The notes under the pieces are model-generated. The model was given only the letters and a program-made list of their open reading frames with translations. It did no database searches and was not told the origin of the DNA. This document shows, piece after piece, positions 50,744 through 59,271 of a stretch of DNA of 64,000 nt. Both the position numbers and the translations under genes were made by a program. Source of the DNA: Citricoccus sp. CH26A (lineage in GTDB: Bacteria; Actinomycetota; Actinomycetes; Actinomycetales; Micrococcaceae); assembly GCF_000224415.1 (NCBI RefSeq), contig NZ_AFXQ01000005.1:62001-126000 (forward strand), in the 5' to 3' direction. Position 1 is the first letter of the stretch, and each line of letters opens with the position of its first letter.

Positions 50744-51768
50744 CGTGCCCTCGACTTCGGGTCCAGCGCCTCGCGCAGCGACTCGCCCAGCAGGGTGAAT
50801 CCCAGGGCCGTGACGGCGATGCAGAGGCCGGGCAGGAAGGCCAGCCACGGGGCGATGCCCAGCTCGGACTGCGCGTAGGTGAGCATGCGTCCCCACTCGG
50901 CGGTCTCCGGGCGGCCACCGCCCAGGCCCAGGAAGGACAGGGCGGCGGCATCGATGACGGCGGTCGCCAGGGTCAGCGTGGCCTGGACGATCACCGGTCC
51001 CACCGAGTTCGGCAGCACGTGGCTCATGGTGATGGTCCGCCGGCTCAGCCCGAGGGTCTGGGCGGCCAGCACGTAGTCCGCGCTCTTCTGGCTGAGCATG
51101 GACGAGCGCAGCAACCGCGCGAAGATCGGCACCTGGGAGACGCCGATCGCGATCATCACCGCGTACGGTCCCTGGCCCAGCACGGCGGCGATCGACACGG
51201 CCAGCAGCAGGTTCGGCACGGACAGCAGGATGTCCACGATCCGCATCACCACCCCGTCGACCCAGCCACCGAACGCACCCGCGAGCAGGCCCAGCACCAT
51301 GCCCCCGGCCAGGCCGAGCGCCGTGGAGACCACGCCGATCATCAGGGAGGACTGCGCTCCCCAGATGAGCTTGGACAGCACGTCCCCGCCGAACCGGTCC
51401 AGGCCCAGGGGGAACTGCGGCAGCTCGCCCGGGCCGGGGATGTGGCCCGGGGTAATCTCCCGGGCTCCCGGCACCGCCTCTCCCGGGTACGGGGCGATCA
51501 GCGGGGCCAGGACGGCCACCAGCAGGAACAGCGCCACGATCACCGCACCGGCGATCGCGGCGGGGTTGCGCCGCAACCGCAGGAAGGCGTCCTTCCAGAC
51601 GGAGGTGCCCTTCACGGGACCGCCATCGTCCCGCCCGGGCCCCGCGGCCACGACCGTCCCGGTCGTCCCGGGCAGCAGGCCCCCGGACGCCGGGTCGGGA
51701 GCGGGCGAACCGCCGGGCGTCAGGTCCCCCGTGGGACCGCCGGCGGCGGGAGGCAGGTTCACGCTCAT
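50740..51768 (-). CDS. dppC: peptide ABC transporter permease (DppC type)
   Basis: 342 residues. A Pro/Gly-rich N-tail of about 55 residues, one helix, a periplasmic loop (LGLDRFGGDVLSKLIWGAQSSL), then five helices with the EAA-type loop (DYVLAAQTLGLSRRTITMSHVLPNS). Ends with LGFTLLGESLREALDPKSRAR. The ATG overlaps the dppB stop (ATGA). Confidence 0.93.
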   Translation of the reverse strand: MSVNLPPAAGGPTGDLTPGGSPAPDPASGGLLPGTTGTVVAAGPGRDDGGPVKGTSVWKDAFLRLRRNPAAIAGAVIVALFLLVAVLAPLIAPYPGEAVPGAREITPGHIPGPGELPQFPLGLDRFGGDVLSKLIWGAQSSLMIGVVSTALGLAGGMVLGLLAGAFGGWVDGVVMRIVDILLSVPNLLLAVSIAAVLGQGPYAVMIAIGVSQVPIFARLLRSSMLSQKSADYVLAAQTLGLSRRTITMSHVLPNSVGPVIVQATLTLATAVIDAAALSFLGLGGGRPETAEWGRMLTYAQSELGIAPWLAFLPGLCIAVTALGFTLLGESLREALDPKSRAR

Positions 51769-52769
51769 GAGACACGCACCCTGGGGTCGATGAGGCCGTA
51801 CGAGACGTCCACCAGCAGGTTGATCAGGGAGTAGATGACGGCGATGAAGATGATGAACCCCTGCAGCACCGGGAAGTCGAGGTTGAAGATGGCATCCCAC
51901 AGGAAGCTGCCGATCCCGTTGAACGCGAACACCGTCTCGGTCAGCACCGCCCCGGAGATCAGCAGGCCCAGCTGGAGGCCCAGCGTGGTGGTCACCGGCA
52001 GCAGCGCGTTGCGCATCACGAACCGGTTGCGGATCAGCCGGGGGGCCAGGCCCTTGGCCCGGGCGGTGCGCACGTAGTCCGCGTTCTGCACCTCCAGCAC
52101 CGAGGCCCGGGTGATCCGGGCGATGATGGCCAGCGGGATGGTCCCGAGTGCCACCCCGGGCAGCACGAGGTGCGTCAGGGCGTCCCAGGCGGCGTCGTAC
52201 TCCCCGGTGATCATCCCGTCCCAGACGAAGAAGTTCGTGTAGTGGGTGGCGTCGATCCGGGGATCCTGGCGACCGTCGGTGGGCAGCCAGCCCAACTGGA
52301 CGGCGAACACCCACTTGAGAATGAAGGCCAGGAAGAACACGGGCACCACCACGCCCATCAGGGACAGCAGCACGGCGGCCTGGTCCTGCCAACGGCCCAC
52401 GTTCCGCGCGGCCCAGTAGCCCAGCGGGATCCCGAAGCCGACGGCGAAGAGGAGCGCGAACGCGGTCAGTTCCAGCGTGGCCGGGAACCGGGCCGCGAAC
52501 TCCTCCAGCACCGGCCGGCTGGTCAGCAGGGAGTTGCCGAAGTCACCGGAGAGGATCCGGCCCATGTAGATGAAGTACTGCTCCAGGATCGGGCGGTCGA
52601 AGCCGTAGGCCTCGTTGACCCGGGCCACCGCCTCCGGGGTGGCCTTGTCCCCCAGCAGGGCGGTGGCCGGCCCACCGGGCAGCGCCCGGACCCACAAGAA
52701 GAGCAGGACGGACAGTCCGATGATGGTGGGGGCCAGCAGCAGCAGTCGGTTGCCGATGAGGCGGAACAC
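51765..52769 (-). CDS. dppB: peptide ABC transporter permease (DppB type)
   Basis: 334 residues, six helices. N-terminal RLLLLAPTIIGLSVLLFLWVRALPGGP, then YFIYMGRILSGDFGNSLLT and the cytoplasmic EAA loop DYVRTARAKGLAPRLIRNRFVMRNALLP, then NLLVDVSYGLIDPRVRVS at the end are standard DppB features. It lies 77 bp downstream of the binding-protein gene. Confidence 0.94.
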   Translation of the reverse strand: MFRLIGNRLLLLAPTIIGLSVLLFLWVRALPGGPATALLGDKATPEAVARVNEAYGFDRPILEQYFIYMGRILSGDFGNSLLTSRPVLEEFAARFPATLELTAFALLFAVGFGIPLGYWAARNVGRWQDQAAVLLSLMGVVVPVFFLAFILKWVFAVQLGWLPTDGRQDPRIDATHYTNFFVWDGMITGEYDAAWDALTHLVLPGVALGTIPLAIIARITRASVLEVQNADYVRTARAKGLAPRLIRNRFVMRNALLPVTTTLGLQLGLLISGAVLTETVFAFNGIGSFLWDAIFNLDFPVLQGFIIFIAVIYSLINLLVDVSYGLIDPRVRVS

Positions 52770-52846
52770 TCAGCGTCCCTTCACGGTGGGCGGACGGACC
52801 GGGGCGGGACCGGGGTGGACCCGGTCCCGCCCCAGGGACGGTCGGA

Positions 52847-54532
52847 TCACTTGTTCAGTTCGATCTGGTTGTAGACCTCGTCGTTGACCGGGCTGGCCGG
52901 GTAGTCGTCCAGCCGCTCGGCGAAGGCCAGCGAGGGGGCCGGGTGGGCCAGCGGGACGGCGGGGACGTACTCGGAGACCATCCTGTTGACCTCCTCGTAC
53001 ATGGGCGTCTGCTCCTCCAGCACCGGTTCCTGCCGGGCCTCGCTGAGGGCCGTGAACAGCTCCGGGTTGTCGAAGCCGAACTCCGGCTTCTGCTGGCCGA
53101 AGAACACGCCCACGAAGTTGTCGGTGTCGTTGTAGTCACCGGTCCAGCCCAGCAGGTGGATGCCGTGGTCGGCGGTGCCGTTGACGCGGTCCAGGTAGTC
53201 CGGGCTCCACTTCTCCGGGACCGCGTTGACCTTGATCCCGACCTCGGCCAGCTGGCCGGAGAGGTTCGAGAAGACCTGTTCGGGGGTGGGCATGTACGGA
53301 CGCGAGACGCCGGTGGGGTAGTTGAAGTCCACCGTGAAGCCGTTCTCGTAGCCTGCCTCGGCCAGCAGCTCCTTGGCCTTCACCGGGTCGTAGTCGTAGG
53401 TCTCCACGTCCTCGGTGTAGCCGTTGACCGAGTCCGGGATGAACTGGGTCGCGGGCTTGGTGCCCTCCGGCAGCGTCTGCCGGATCAGGGCGTCCTTGTC
53501 GATCGCGTAGGAGATCGCCTGGCGGACCTTGGGGTCCTTGAGCTCCTCGACCTCCTGGTTCAGGCCCAGGTAGAGGATGGTGAACGGGTCCCGGGTGAAG
53601 ATCTTGAACCCGGCCTGCTCCAGGTCGGCGACGTCGGCCGGGGCCACCAGGTCATAGCCGTCGATCTGGCCGGCCTCGAGGGACTGGCGGCGGGCCACCG
53701 GGTCGTCGATCACCCGGAAGGTGATCTCCTGGACGTCACCCTGCTCGCCCCAGTAGTCCGGGTAGGCGCTCAGGGAGATGTCCTGGCCCACGTTCCAGGA
53801 CTCGAAGGCGAACGGGCCGGTCCCGGTGGGGTGCGCGCGGGCGTACTCGCTCAGTTCCGGGGACTCGGCGGTGCCACCGGCCTCGTCCGCCCCGAACTCC
53901 TCCATCGCGGACGGGGACTGCATGGCGAAGGCCGGCAGGGACAGGGAGGCGATGAAACCGGCGAACGGCTGGGCCAGGGTGATCCTGGCCTGGTGCTCGT
54001 CCACCGCCTCGCAGGACTCGTAGACCGCGTCCTCGGGGGAGTCCGCGAACCCGCGGAACAGCTTGCCGTAGTAGTAGGACATCGTCTCGGCCTGCTGGAT
54101 GCCCGTGAAGTTGTACCAGCGGTCGAAGTTGGCGCAGACGGCCTCGGCGTTGAAGTCCGTGCCGTCGTGGAAGGTCACGCCCTGCTTGAGCTGGAAGTCG
54201 TAGGTGAGCCCGTCCTCACTGGTCTCCCAGGACTCCGCCAGCAGCGGTGCCGGGTCCGGGGTGCCCGGTTCGGTGCCCACCAGGCCCTCGAAGATCTGGC
54301 GGGAGACCCGGAACGTCTCGCCGTCGTTGGCGAAGGCCGGGTCCAGGGACTTGGGGTCGGAGGAGGCGGCGAAGATGAACTGGCTGTCCACCGAGGACGC
54401 GTCGCCCTCGCCCCCGCTCGCCTCCGCGCCGGAGTCGTCGCGCTGGCTCTGCGCACAGCCGGACAGGACCAGGGCGACCGCGGCCCCCGCTGCGGTCACC
54501 GCGGCGATGCGTCGCCGGAGGAATGAGGACAT
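52847..54532 (-). CDS. dppA: peptide ABC transporter substrate-binding lipoprotein (family 5)
   Basis: 561 residues. Lipoprotein signal peptide with lipobox LSGC (Cys26). SBP family 5 text: FIFAASSDPKSLDPAFANDGETFRVSRQIFEGLVG, YDFQLKQGVTFHDGTDFNAEAVCANFDRW, VRQAISYAIDKDALI. It captures peptides at the outer membrane face of the cell and hands them to DppBC. First gene of the dpp operon. Confidence 0.95.
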   Translation of the reverse strand: MSSFLRRRIAAVTAAGAAVALVLSGCAQSQRDDSGAEASGGEGDASSVDSQFIFAASSDPKSLDPAFANDGETFRVSRQIFEGLVGTEPGTPDPAPLLAESWETSEDGLTYDFQLKQGVTFHDGTDFNAEAVCANFDRWYNFTGIQQAETMSYYYGKLFRGFADSPEDAVYESCEAVDEHQARITLAQPFAGFIASLSLPAFAMQSPSAMEEFGADEAGGTAESPELSEYARAHPTGTGPFAFESWNVGQDISLSAYPDYWGEQGDVQEITFRVIDDPVARRQSLEAGQIDGYDLVAPADVADLEQAGFKIFTRDPFTILYLGLNQEVEELKDPKVRQAISYAIDKDALIRQTLPEGTKPATQFIPDSVNGYTEDVETYDYDPVKAKELLAEAGYENGFTVDFNYPTGVSRPYMPTPEQVFSNLSGQLAEVGIKVNAVPEKWSPDYLDRVNGTADHGIHLLGWTGDYNDTDNFVGVFFGQQKPEFGFDNPELFTALSEARQEPVLEEQTPMYEEVNRMVSEYVPAVPLAHPAPSLAFAERLDDYPASPVNDEVYNQIELNK

Positions 54533-54630
54533 GGCTGCTCCCGAGGGTGTCGAGTGATCATCGTGACAGGGATCACGTCACGAGGGATAGGGGAGAGCAT
54601 AACCGCATCGCCCCAGATCATGCACACGTC

Positions 54631-54651
54631 CCGCGGGGCCGCGCCCCGCGG
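54631..54651 (-). terminator. hairpin downstream of the GDPD gene
   Basis: A 9-bp stem (CCGCGGGGC / GCCCCGCGG) with a 3-nt loop, about 98 bp after the GDPD stop (54749) on the minus strand and before dppA. No T-tract. Confidence 0.45.
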
Positions 54652-54748
54652 AGCCCCACCCGCGGACGCCCGCGAAGGCCCGCAGGCGCCCCTCATTGAC
54701 GTCTCCACCACCCGCCCGCAGCGCGGTGGCGACCGGCCCGGACCCGCC

Positions 54749-55693
54749 TCAGCGCGCGGCGTACGCCGGGACGGGCGCGCCGCGCCGGGTCACCTGGGCC
54801 AGCACCGGTCCCGGCCGGTTCGTGGTGATCTCCTGGACGCCCACGGCCCGCAGCAGCTCCACGTCCTCGGGCCGGTCCACGGTCCACACCCGCAGGGTGC
54901 GGCCGGCGGCGAGCCAGGCCTTCACGTCCGCCAGGTGGTGACGGACGTAGTCCACGCCCGGGCCCGCCATCCCGGCCCGGCCCTCCCAGATCAGCCGCTC
55001 GGCGTCGGCCACGGCCTGGCGCAGGGTGGCCCGCAGTGCGGCCCGGCTCAGCGGCCCGAGGCCGAACCGGCCGGCCACCGGCGCGTGGGGCACGGTGGAC
55101 ACCAGCGGGCAGAGGTGGTCGGTGTCCACCACCGGGGCCAGGTACTGCAGGGACCCGGCGTAGAAGCTCATGAAGGAGACCTCCACCGTCCCGATCCGGG
55201 AGGTCTCCGGATCCCAGCCCGCCTGCAGCAGCCAGGACAGGGCGCGCTCCTCCAGCTCGTGGCCGAACGGGCTGGGATGCTTGAGCTCCAGGGCCAGCCG
55301 CACCGGGCGGCCGGCCGCCGCGAGCAGCTCGACCAGCTCCGGCAGCGTGAGCAATTGCGCCGAGGCCGGACCGTACTCACCGGGAAGGCGCGCCCCCTTC
55401 CAGCCATGGAAGTCCAGCCGGCGCAACTGGGCCAGCGTGTGGTCGGCGACCGGTCCGGAACCGTCGGAGGTCCGTTCCAGGGTCGGGTCGTGGAGGCAGA
55501 CCAGGTGCCGGTCGCGGCTGAGGTGGACGTCCACCTCCACGCCGTCGGCCCCCTCGGCGAGCGCGTGCAGGAACGCGGCACGGGTGTTCTCGGCGAAGGC
55601 GGCGGAGGATCCGCGGTGGGCGATGACCAGGGGTCGGTGATCCGTAGGATGAGGGTGTTCCGGGCCGGTGACGTGCATCGAGGTGTCGGACAC
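54749..55693 (-). CDS. glycerophosphodiester phosphodiesterase
   Basis: 314 residues. GDPD barrel motifs: IAHRGSSAAFAENTRAAFLHALAEGADGVEVDVHLSRDRHLVCLHDPTLERTSDG holds the catalytic His pair and the metal-binding Glu/Asp. LALELKHPSP and the final LRVWTVDRPEDVELL are typical. No signal peptide, so cytosolic. GTG start 6 nt after TAGGCT (leaderless). It hydrolyses glycerophosphodiesters to glycerol-3-phosphate and alcohol. Confidence 0.93.
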   Translation of the reverse strand: MSDTSMHVTGPEHPHPTDHRPLVIAHRGSSAAFAENTRAAFLHALAEGADGVEVDVHLSRDRHLVCLHDPTLERTSDGSGPVADHTLAQLRRLDFHGWKGARLPGEYGPASAQLLTLPELVELLAAAGRPVRLALELKHPSPFGHELEERALSWLLQAGWDPETSRIGTVEVSFMSFYAGSLQYLAPVVDTDHLCPLVSTVPHAPVAGRFGLGPLSRAALRATLRQAVADAERLIWEGRAGMAGPGVDYVRHHLADVKAWLAAGRTLRVWTVDRPEDVELLRAVGVQEITTNRPGPVLAQVTRRGAPVPAYAAR

Positions 55694-55699
55694 GGGCCC

Positions 55700-55705
55700 A
55701 GCCTA
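55700..55705 (-). promoter_or_regulatory. -10 hexamer of the leaderless GDPD gene
   Basis: TAGGCT on the minus strand, 6 nt before the GTG at 55693. Confidence 0.5.
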
Positions 55706-55788
55706 GGAACGGCGGGCACGCGCCGGCCCGCCAGCAGGCGACCTGCTGGTTAACTTGTGCTGACACCTTGACCCCGGCCGGAGGATCC

Positions 55789-57144
55789 ATGGACCAGAAC
55801 CTTCCCGACGCCGGCCTGCCCGCCTCCGCGCCCGGCCCCGCCCGGACACGGCACCGGGCCGACGTCGCCCCCGGGCCCGCCGTCACGCCGGGCCCCGCCG
55901 GGGCCGGTGAGGCCGAACGCGAGGCCGCCCTGAAGCGGATGAAGCTGGTGGCGACCGGGCTGCTGGTGGTCATGGCCGTGATCTTCGTCCTGGCCTTCGC
56001 GCTGCAGGAGAGCTATCCGTGGCTCGCCTACGTCCGGGCGGCGGCGGAAGGCGGGATGGTCGGCGCGCTGGCGGACTGGTTCGCGGTGACCGCCCTGTTC
56101 CGGCACCCGATGGGCCTGAAGATCCCGCACACGGCGATCATCCCGCGCAAGAAGGACACCATCGGCGAGTCCCTGGGGACCTTCGTGCAGGAGAACTTCC
56201 TGGCCGGGGACGTGGCCCGGGAGAAACTGGAGGGCCTGCGGGTGGCGGACCGGGCGGGCGCCTGGCTGCGCCAGCGCCCGAACGCCGAGCGGGTGGCGCG
56301 CGAGGTCTCCGCGACCGCGGAGGGCATCCTGGACGCCCTGGACGACGTCCTGGTCCGGGACGTGCTGGCCGGCCTGGTGCAGCGCCACATGGTCGAGCCC
56401 GACTGGTCCCCGACCCTGTCCACCGTGCTGGGCAAGGTGGTCTCCGAGCGGCACCATGACCGGGTGGTGGACCTGGTGGTGGCACGCACCGGGGACTGGG
56501 TGGCCCGCAATCCCGAGTTCTTCGTGCGCAGCGTCCGGCGCCGCTCCCCGCAGTGGGTGCCCGAGGTGGTGGACCAGCTGCTGGCCGAACGGATCCATGC
56601 CGAGGCCCTGAAGTACCTGGCCTCGGTGCGGGCCGAGCCGCAGCACGAACTGCGCCGTTCCGTGGACCAGTGGCTGGACGAGCTGATCCGGGACATGCGC
56701 GAGGACCCGCTTACGCGTGACCGGGTGGAGCAGGCCAAGCGGGACCTGTTCAACGACCCCAGGATGCGCGAGTGGGCCGGACAGGCCTGGGCGACCACGA
56801 AGGAGGCCCTGCTGGCCCAGCTGCGCGACCCCGCCTCGGACCTGCACCAGGCCATGGTGGCCGCCCTGCAGGACCTCGGGGGGCGGCTCCAGGAGGATCC
56901 CGCCCTCGCGGACCGGGTGGACGGCTGGGCCTCGGACGCGGCCCAGCACCTGGCCCAGGCCTACGGCCCCGAGGTGGTGGGCGTCATCGGGGAGACCATC
57001 CAGCGGTGGGACGGCCGGCAGGCCTCCCGGACCATCGAGCTCTACATGGGCAAGGACCTGCAGTACATCCGCATCAACGGCTCGATCGTGGGCGCGCTGG
57101 CGGGCCTGGCGATCTACACCGTGGCCCACGCCGTCTTCGGCTGA
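55789..57144 (+). CDS. DUF445 family membrane protein
   Basis: 451 residues. After a Pro/Gly-rich N-tail there is a helix (ATGLLVVMAVIFVLAFALQ), then the family signature AAAEGGMVGALADWFAVTALFRHPMGLKIPHTAIIPRKKDTIGESLGTFV near residue 85. A long helical soluble region follows, with a C-terminal membrane helix (INGSIVGALAGLAIYTVAHAVF). The ATG at 55789 follows GGAGG. The function of the family is unknown; an envelope role is likely. Confidence 0.9.
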   Translation: MDQNLPDAGLPASAPGPARTRHRADVAPGPAVTPGPAGAGEAEREAALKRMKLVATGLLVVMAVIFVLAFALQESYPWLAYVRAAAEGGMVGALADWFAVTALFRHPMGLKIPHTAIIPRKKDTIGESLGTFVQENFLAGDVAREKLEGLRVADRAGAWLRQRPNAERVAREVSATAEGILDALDDVLVRDVLAGLVQRHMVEPDWSPTLSTVLGKVVSERHHDRVVDLVVARTGDWVARNPEFFVRSVRRRSPQWVPEVVDQLLAERIHAEALKYLASVRAEPQHELRRSVDQWLDELIRDMREDPLTRDRVEQAKRDLFNDPRMREWAGQAWATTKEALLAQLRDPASDLHQAMVAALQDLGGRLQEDPALADRVDGWASDAAQHLAQAYGPEVVGVIGETIQRWDGRQASRTIELYMGKDLQYIRINGSIVGALAGLAIYTVAHAVFG

Positions 57145-57155
57145 GGCGGGCCGCC

Positions 57156-58142
57156 CTACCGGTCCCCGCGGGCCCGCCGGTGGGCCTCACGGGCGGCCTC
57201 GACCTCAGCGGCGAAGGCCTCCGGGTCCTCGCGCCGCAGGTCCTCGAGCGTGCCGTCCGCCGTCAGCTGCTCGAAGTCGGTCTCGATGTCCTCCGCCAGC
57301 AGCTCGCCGAATTCCTCCGCGTCACCCTCGGGGCCGGCGTCGTCCCTGCGGCCCTTCCGGCCGGCCGGCAGGGCCTTGAGCTCGCTGGCCAGGGTCCCGG
57401 GGATCGTGGCCGGGAGCGGGCCGAAGAGGTTCTGCGCGGCCCTGACCACGCCCTTGCCCATGACCCGGTTGGCGAGGCCGCCGACGACGGCCCCCACCCC
57501 GAAGGGCACCACCCGTCCGAGCATCCCGGCCCCCTGCCGGACGATGAAGCGCTTGATGAACATCCTCTTCATCTGGTTGAACAGCACCTCGGAGACGCCG
57601 GCGGAGCCGCTGACCAGCGAGAGCGGCCCGGCCAGCGGGCCCATCCCGCGGCCGTTGGCCTGGCTGGAGAAGTCCCGCAGCATCCGGCGGCCGTCCTCAC
57701 CGAGCATGACGGCCATGACGAGGGTCTGCGCCCGCTGGGGGTCGTCGGTGGGGATCCCCATCAGCTCGGCCACGGACTGGGCGTAGAGCGCGGTGGCCTC
57801 GAGGAAGCCCACGGTCGCGGCCGCGGAGAGTCCCAGCGCCGCGGCCGTTCCCACACCGGGCACGACGGCGGTTCCCCCGACGGCGGCCCCGCTACCGGTC
57901 ACCGCCGCCAGGTACTGCCTCCCCAGCCGTTCCGCCAGCTGGGCGGGGGTGTCCTCCGGGTGCTGGCGGCGCAACCGGTTCAGGTTGCGCAGCACCAGCG
58001 GCCGCTGCACGTCGAGGGCCTTGAGCACCACCTTCTGGAAGGCGGGCGTGGGGTTGCCCTGCTCGTCGACGACGCGCTGGATCGCGAAGTCGGCGGCCTT
58101 CTGGCCCGCCACGCCGGCGATGATGGACTTCTTCTTAACCAT
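57156..58142 (-). CDS. EcsC-like uncharacterised protein
   Basis: 328 residues. The central glycine/alanine-rich hydrophobic stretch (GSGAAVGGTAVVPGVGTAAALGLSAAATVGFLEATALYAQSVAELMGI) and MLGEDGRRML resemble EcsC-type proteins. A second Gly-rich stretch (VPFGVGAVVGGLANRVMGKGV) and an acidic C-terminus follow. The ATG at 58142 (MVKKKSIIAGVAG) is preferred over 58211. Converges with the DUF445 gene, 11 bp between stops. Confidence 0.65.
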   Translation of the reverse strand: MVKKKSIIAGVAGQKAADFAIQRVVDEQGNPTPAFQKVVLKALDVQRPLVLRNLNRLRRQHPEDTPAQLAERLGRQYLAAVTGSGAAVGGTAVVPGVGTAAALGLSAAATVGFLEATALYAQSVAELMGIPTDDPQRAQTLVMAVMLGEDGRRMLRDFSSQANGRGMGPLAGPLSLVSGSAGVSEVLFNQMKRMFIKRFIVRQGAGMLGRVVPFGVGAVVGGLANRVMGKGVVRAAQNLFGPLPATIPGTLASELKALPAGRKGRRDDAGPEGDAEEFGELLAEDIETDFEQLTADGTLEDLRREDPEAFAAEVEAAREAHRRARGDR

Positions 58143-58275
58143 GGCTGCCTCCTGCACGTCGGTGACACGATGGGCTGCGCGATCTGGTCCCGCGCGGCCG
58201 TGGTCCTCCATGAAACACTACGCTGACAACGTCCGACCGCGCCCGCGTCCGGACGACCGACTGGAGGAGACCCCC

Positions 58276-58530
58276 ATGCGCTTCGGCACGTCCATCGCCC
58301 TGATCGCCATCGGCGCGATCATCGCCTTCGCCGTCCAGGACGTGATCCCGGGGATCGACCTGACGATCGCCGGCTACATCCTGATGGCCGCCGGGGCCCT
58401 GCTGCTGGTCCTCTCCCTGGTCCAGATGGGCGCCTCCGGTTCCGCCAACCGTCGGGTCACCGAGTCCCGCAACATCCAGGACCCGCACACGGGTGAGTCC
58501 ATCTCGCGCAAGGAGACCCGCGACTACTGA
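58276..58530 (+). CDS. DUF6458 family small membrane protein
   Basis: 84 residues with two membrane helices (TSIALIAIGAIIAFAVQ and TIAGYILMAAGALLLVLSLVQM) and a polar C-tail. MRFGTSIALIAIGAIIAFAV is the DUF6458 signature seen across actinobacteria. GGAGGAGA precedes the ATG. The last 7 bp overlap the convergent hydrolase gene. Confidence 0.85.
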   Translation: MRFGTSIALIAIGAIIAFAVQDVIPGIDLTIAGYILMAAGALLLVLSLVQMGASGSANRRVTESRNIQDPHTGESISRKETRDY

Positions 58531-59264
58531 CCTCGGCTCATCGCCAGGGCGTGCTTCAGGAAGATCCGCACGTCCCGGGCCTCCTCCGCGCTGGTGCCAT
58601 GGCCCATGCCCTCGTAGGTCCGGGCCGTCAGGTGCGTGTGCTCCTGGAGCCAGGCCGCCGTGTGGGCGATCGCGTCCGGGTTGATGACCAGGTCCTCGAC
58701 GTCACGTCCCCAGAAGAACGGACGCGGCCCGGGGCCCTCCGGCGGGCTGTCCAGGGTCGCCAGCAGGGGATTGGACAGCACGAAGCCGCTGAGCCCCACC
58801 ACGCAGTCGAAGGCCTCCGGACGCAGCCGGTACACCGTGGAGGCCATCGCCATCCCCTGGGAGTGGCCGAGCAGCGCCACCGAGCGGAATCCCGCCCCGG
58901 TGACCTCCTCGGCGTCGAGCACGTCGAACACCCGGTGTGCCGAGGCCACCACCTCGGCGAAGTCGTTGGTGAGGAAGTAGTCCAGCAGGAACCAGCCCCA
59001 CGCCCCCGGGTCCGGGCCGCCGGGGCCTGAGCCCAGTCCGTCGACGCCGTCGGCCACCGGGTAGGCGCCGGCGTCGATCTCGAAGCCGCCGCGCACGGCC
59101 AGGCCCGTGGTCCCCTCCGGAAGCATCCCGAAGTAGGCCTGGGCGGCCCTCACCTCGTTCGCGCCGTAGCCGTGGATGACCACCACCAGGTCGGTCCCCC
59201 GGCGTTCGCGAGCCGGACGGGACCAGACGACGTGATGGCCGCTGGAGAGGGTCTGTCGTTGCAC
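58524..59264 (-). CDS. alpha/beta hydrolase (phospholipase/carboxylesterase type)
   Basis: 246 residues. LVVVIHGYGANE (oxyanion region), GHSQGMAMAS (nucleophile elbow Ser) and the C-terminal YEGMGHGTSAEEARDVRIFL (catalytic His) give a full triad with an Asp near VINPDA. It resembles cytosolic esterases of the YpfH/carboxylesterase-2 group. GTG start, 7 bp after the stop of the upstream gene. Confidence 0.85.
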   Translation of the reverse strand: MQRQTLSSGHHVVWSRPARERRGTDLVVVIHGYGANEVRAAQAYFGMLPEGTTGLAVRGGFEIDAGAYPVADGVDGLGSGPGGPDPGAWGWFLLDYFLTNDFAEVVASAHRVFDVLDAEEVTGAGFRSVALLGHSQGMAMASTVYRLRPEAFDCVVGLSGFVLSNPLLATLDSPPEGPGPRPFFWGRDVEDLVINPDAIAHTAAWLQEHTHLTARTYEGMGHGTSAEEARDVRIFLKHALAMSRGQ

Positions 59265-59271
59265 GGCGGGG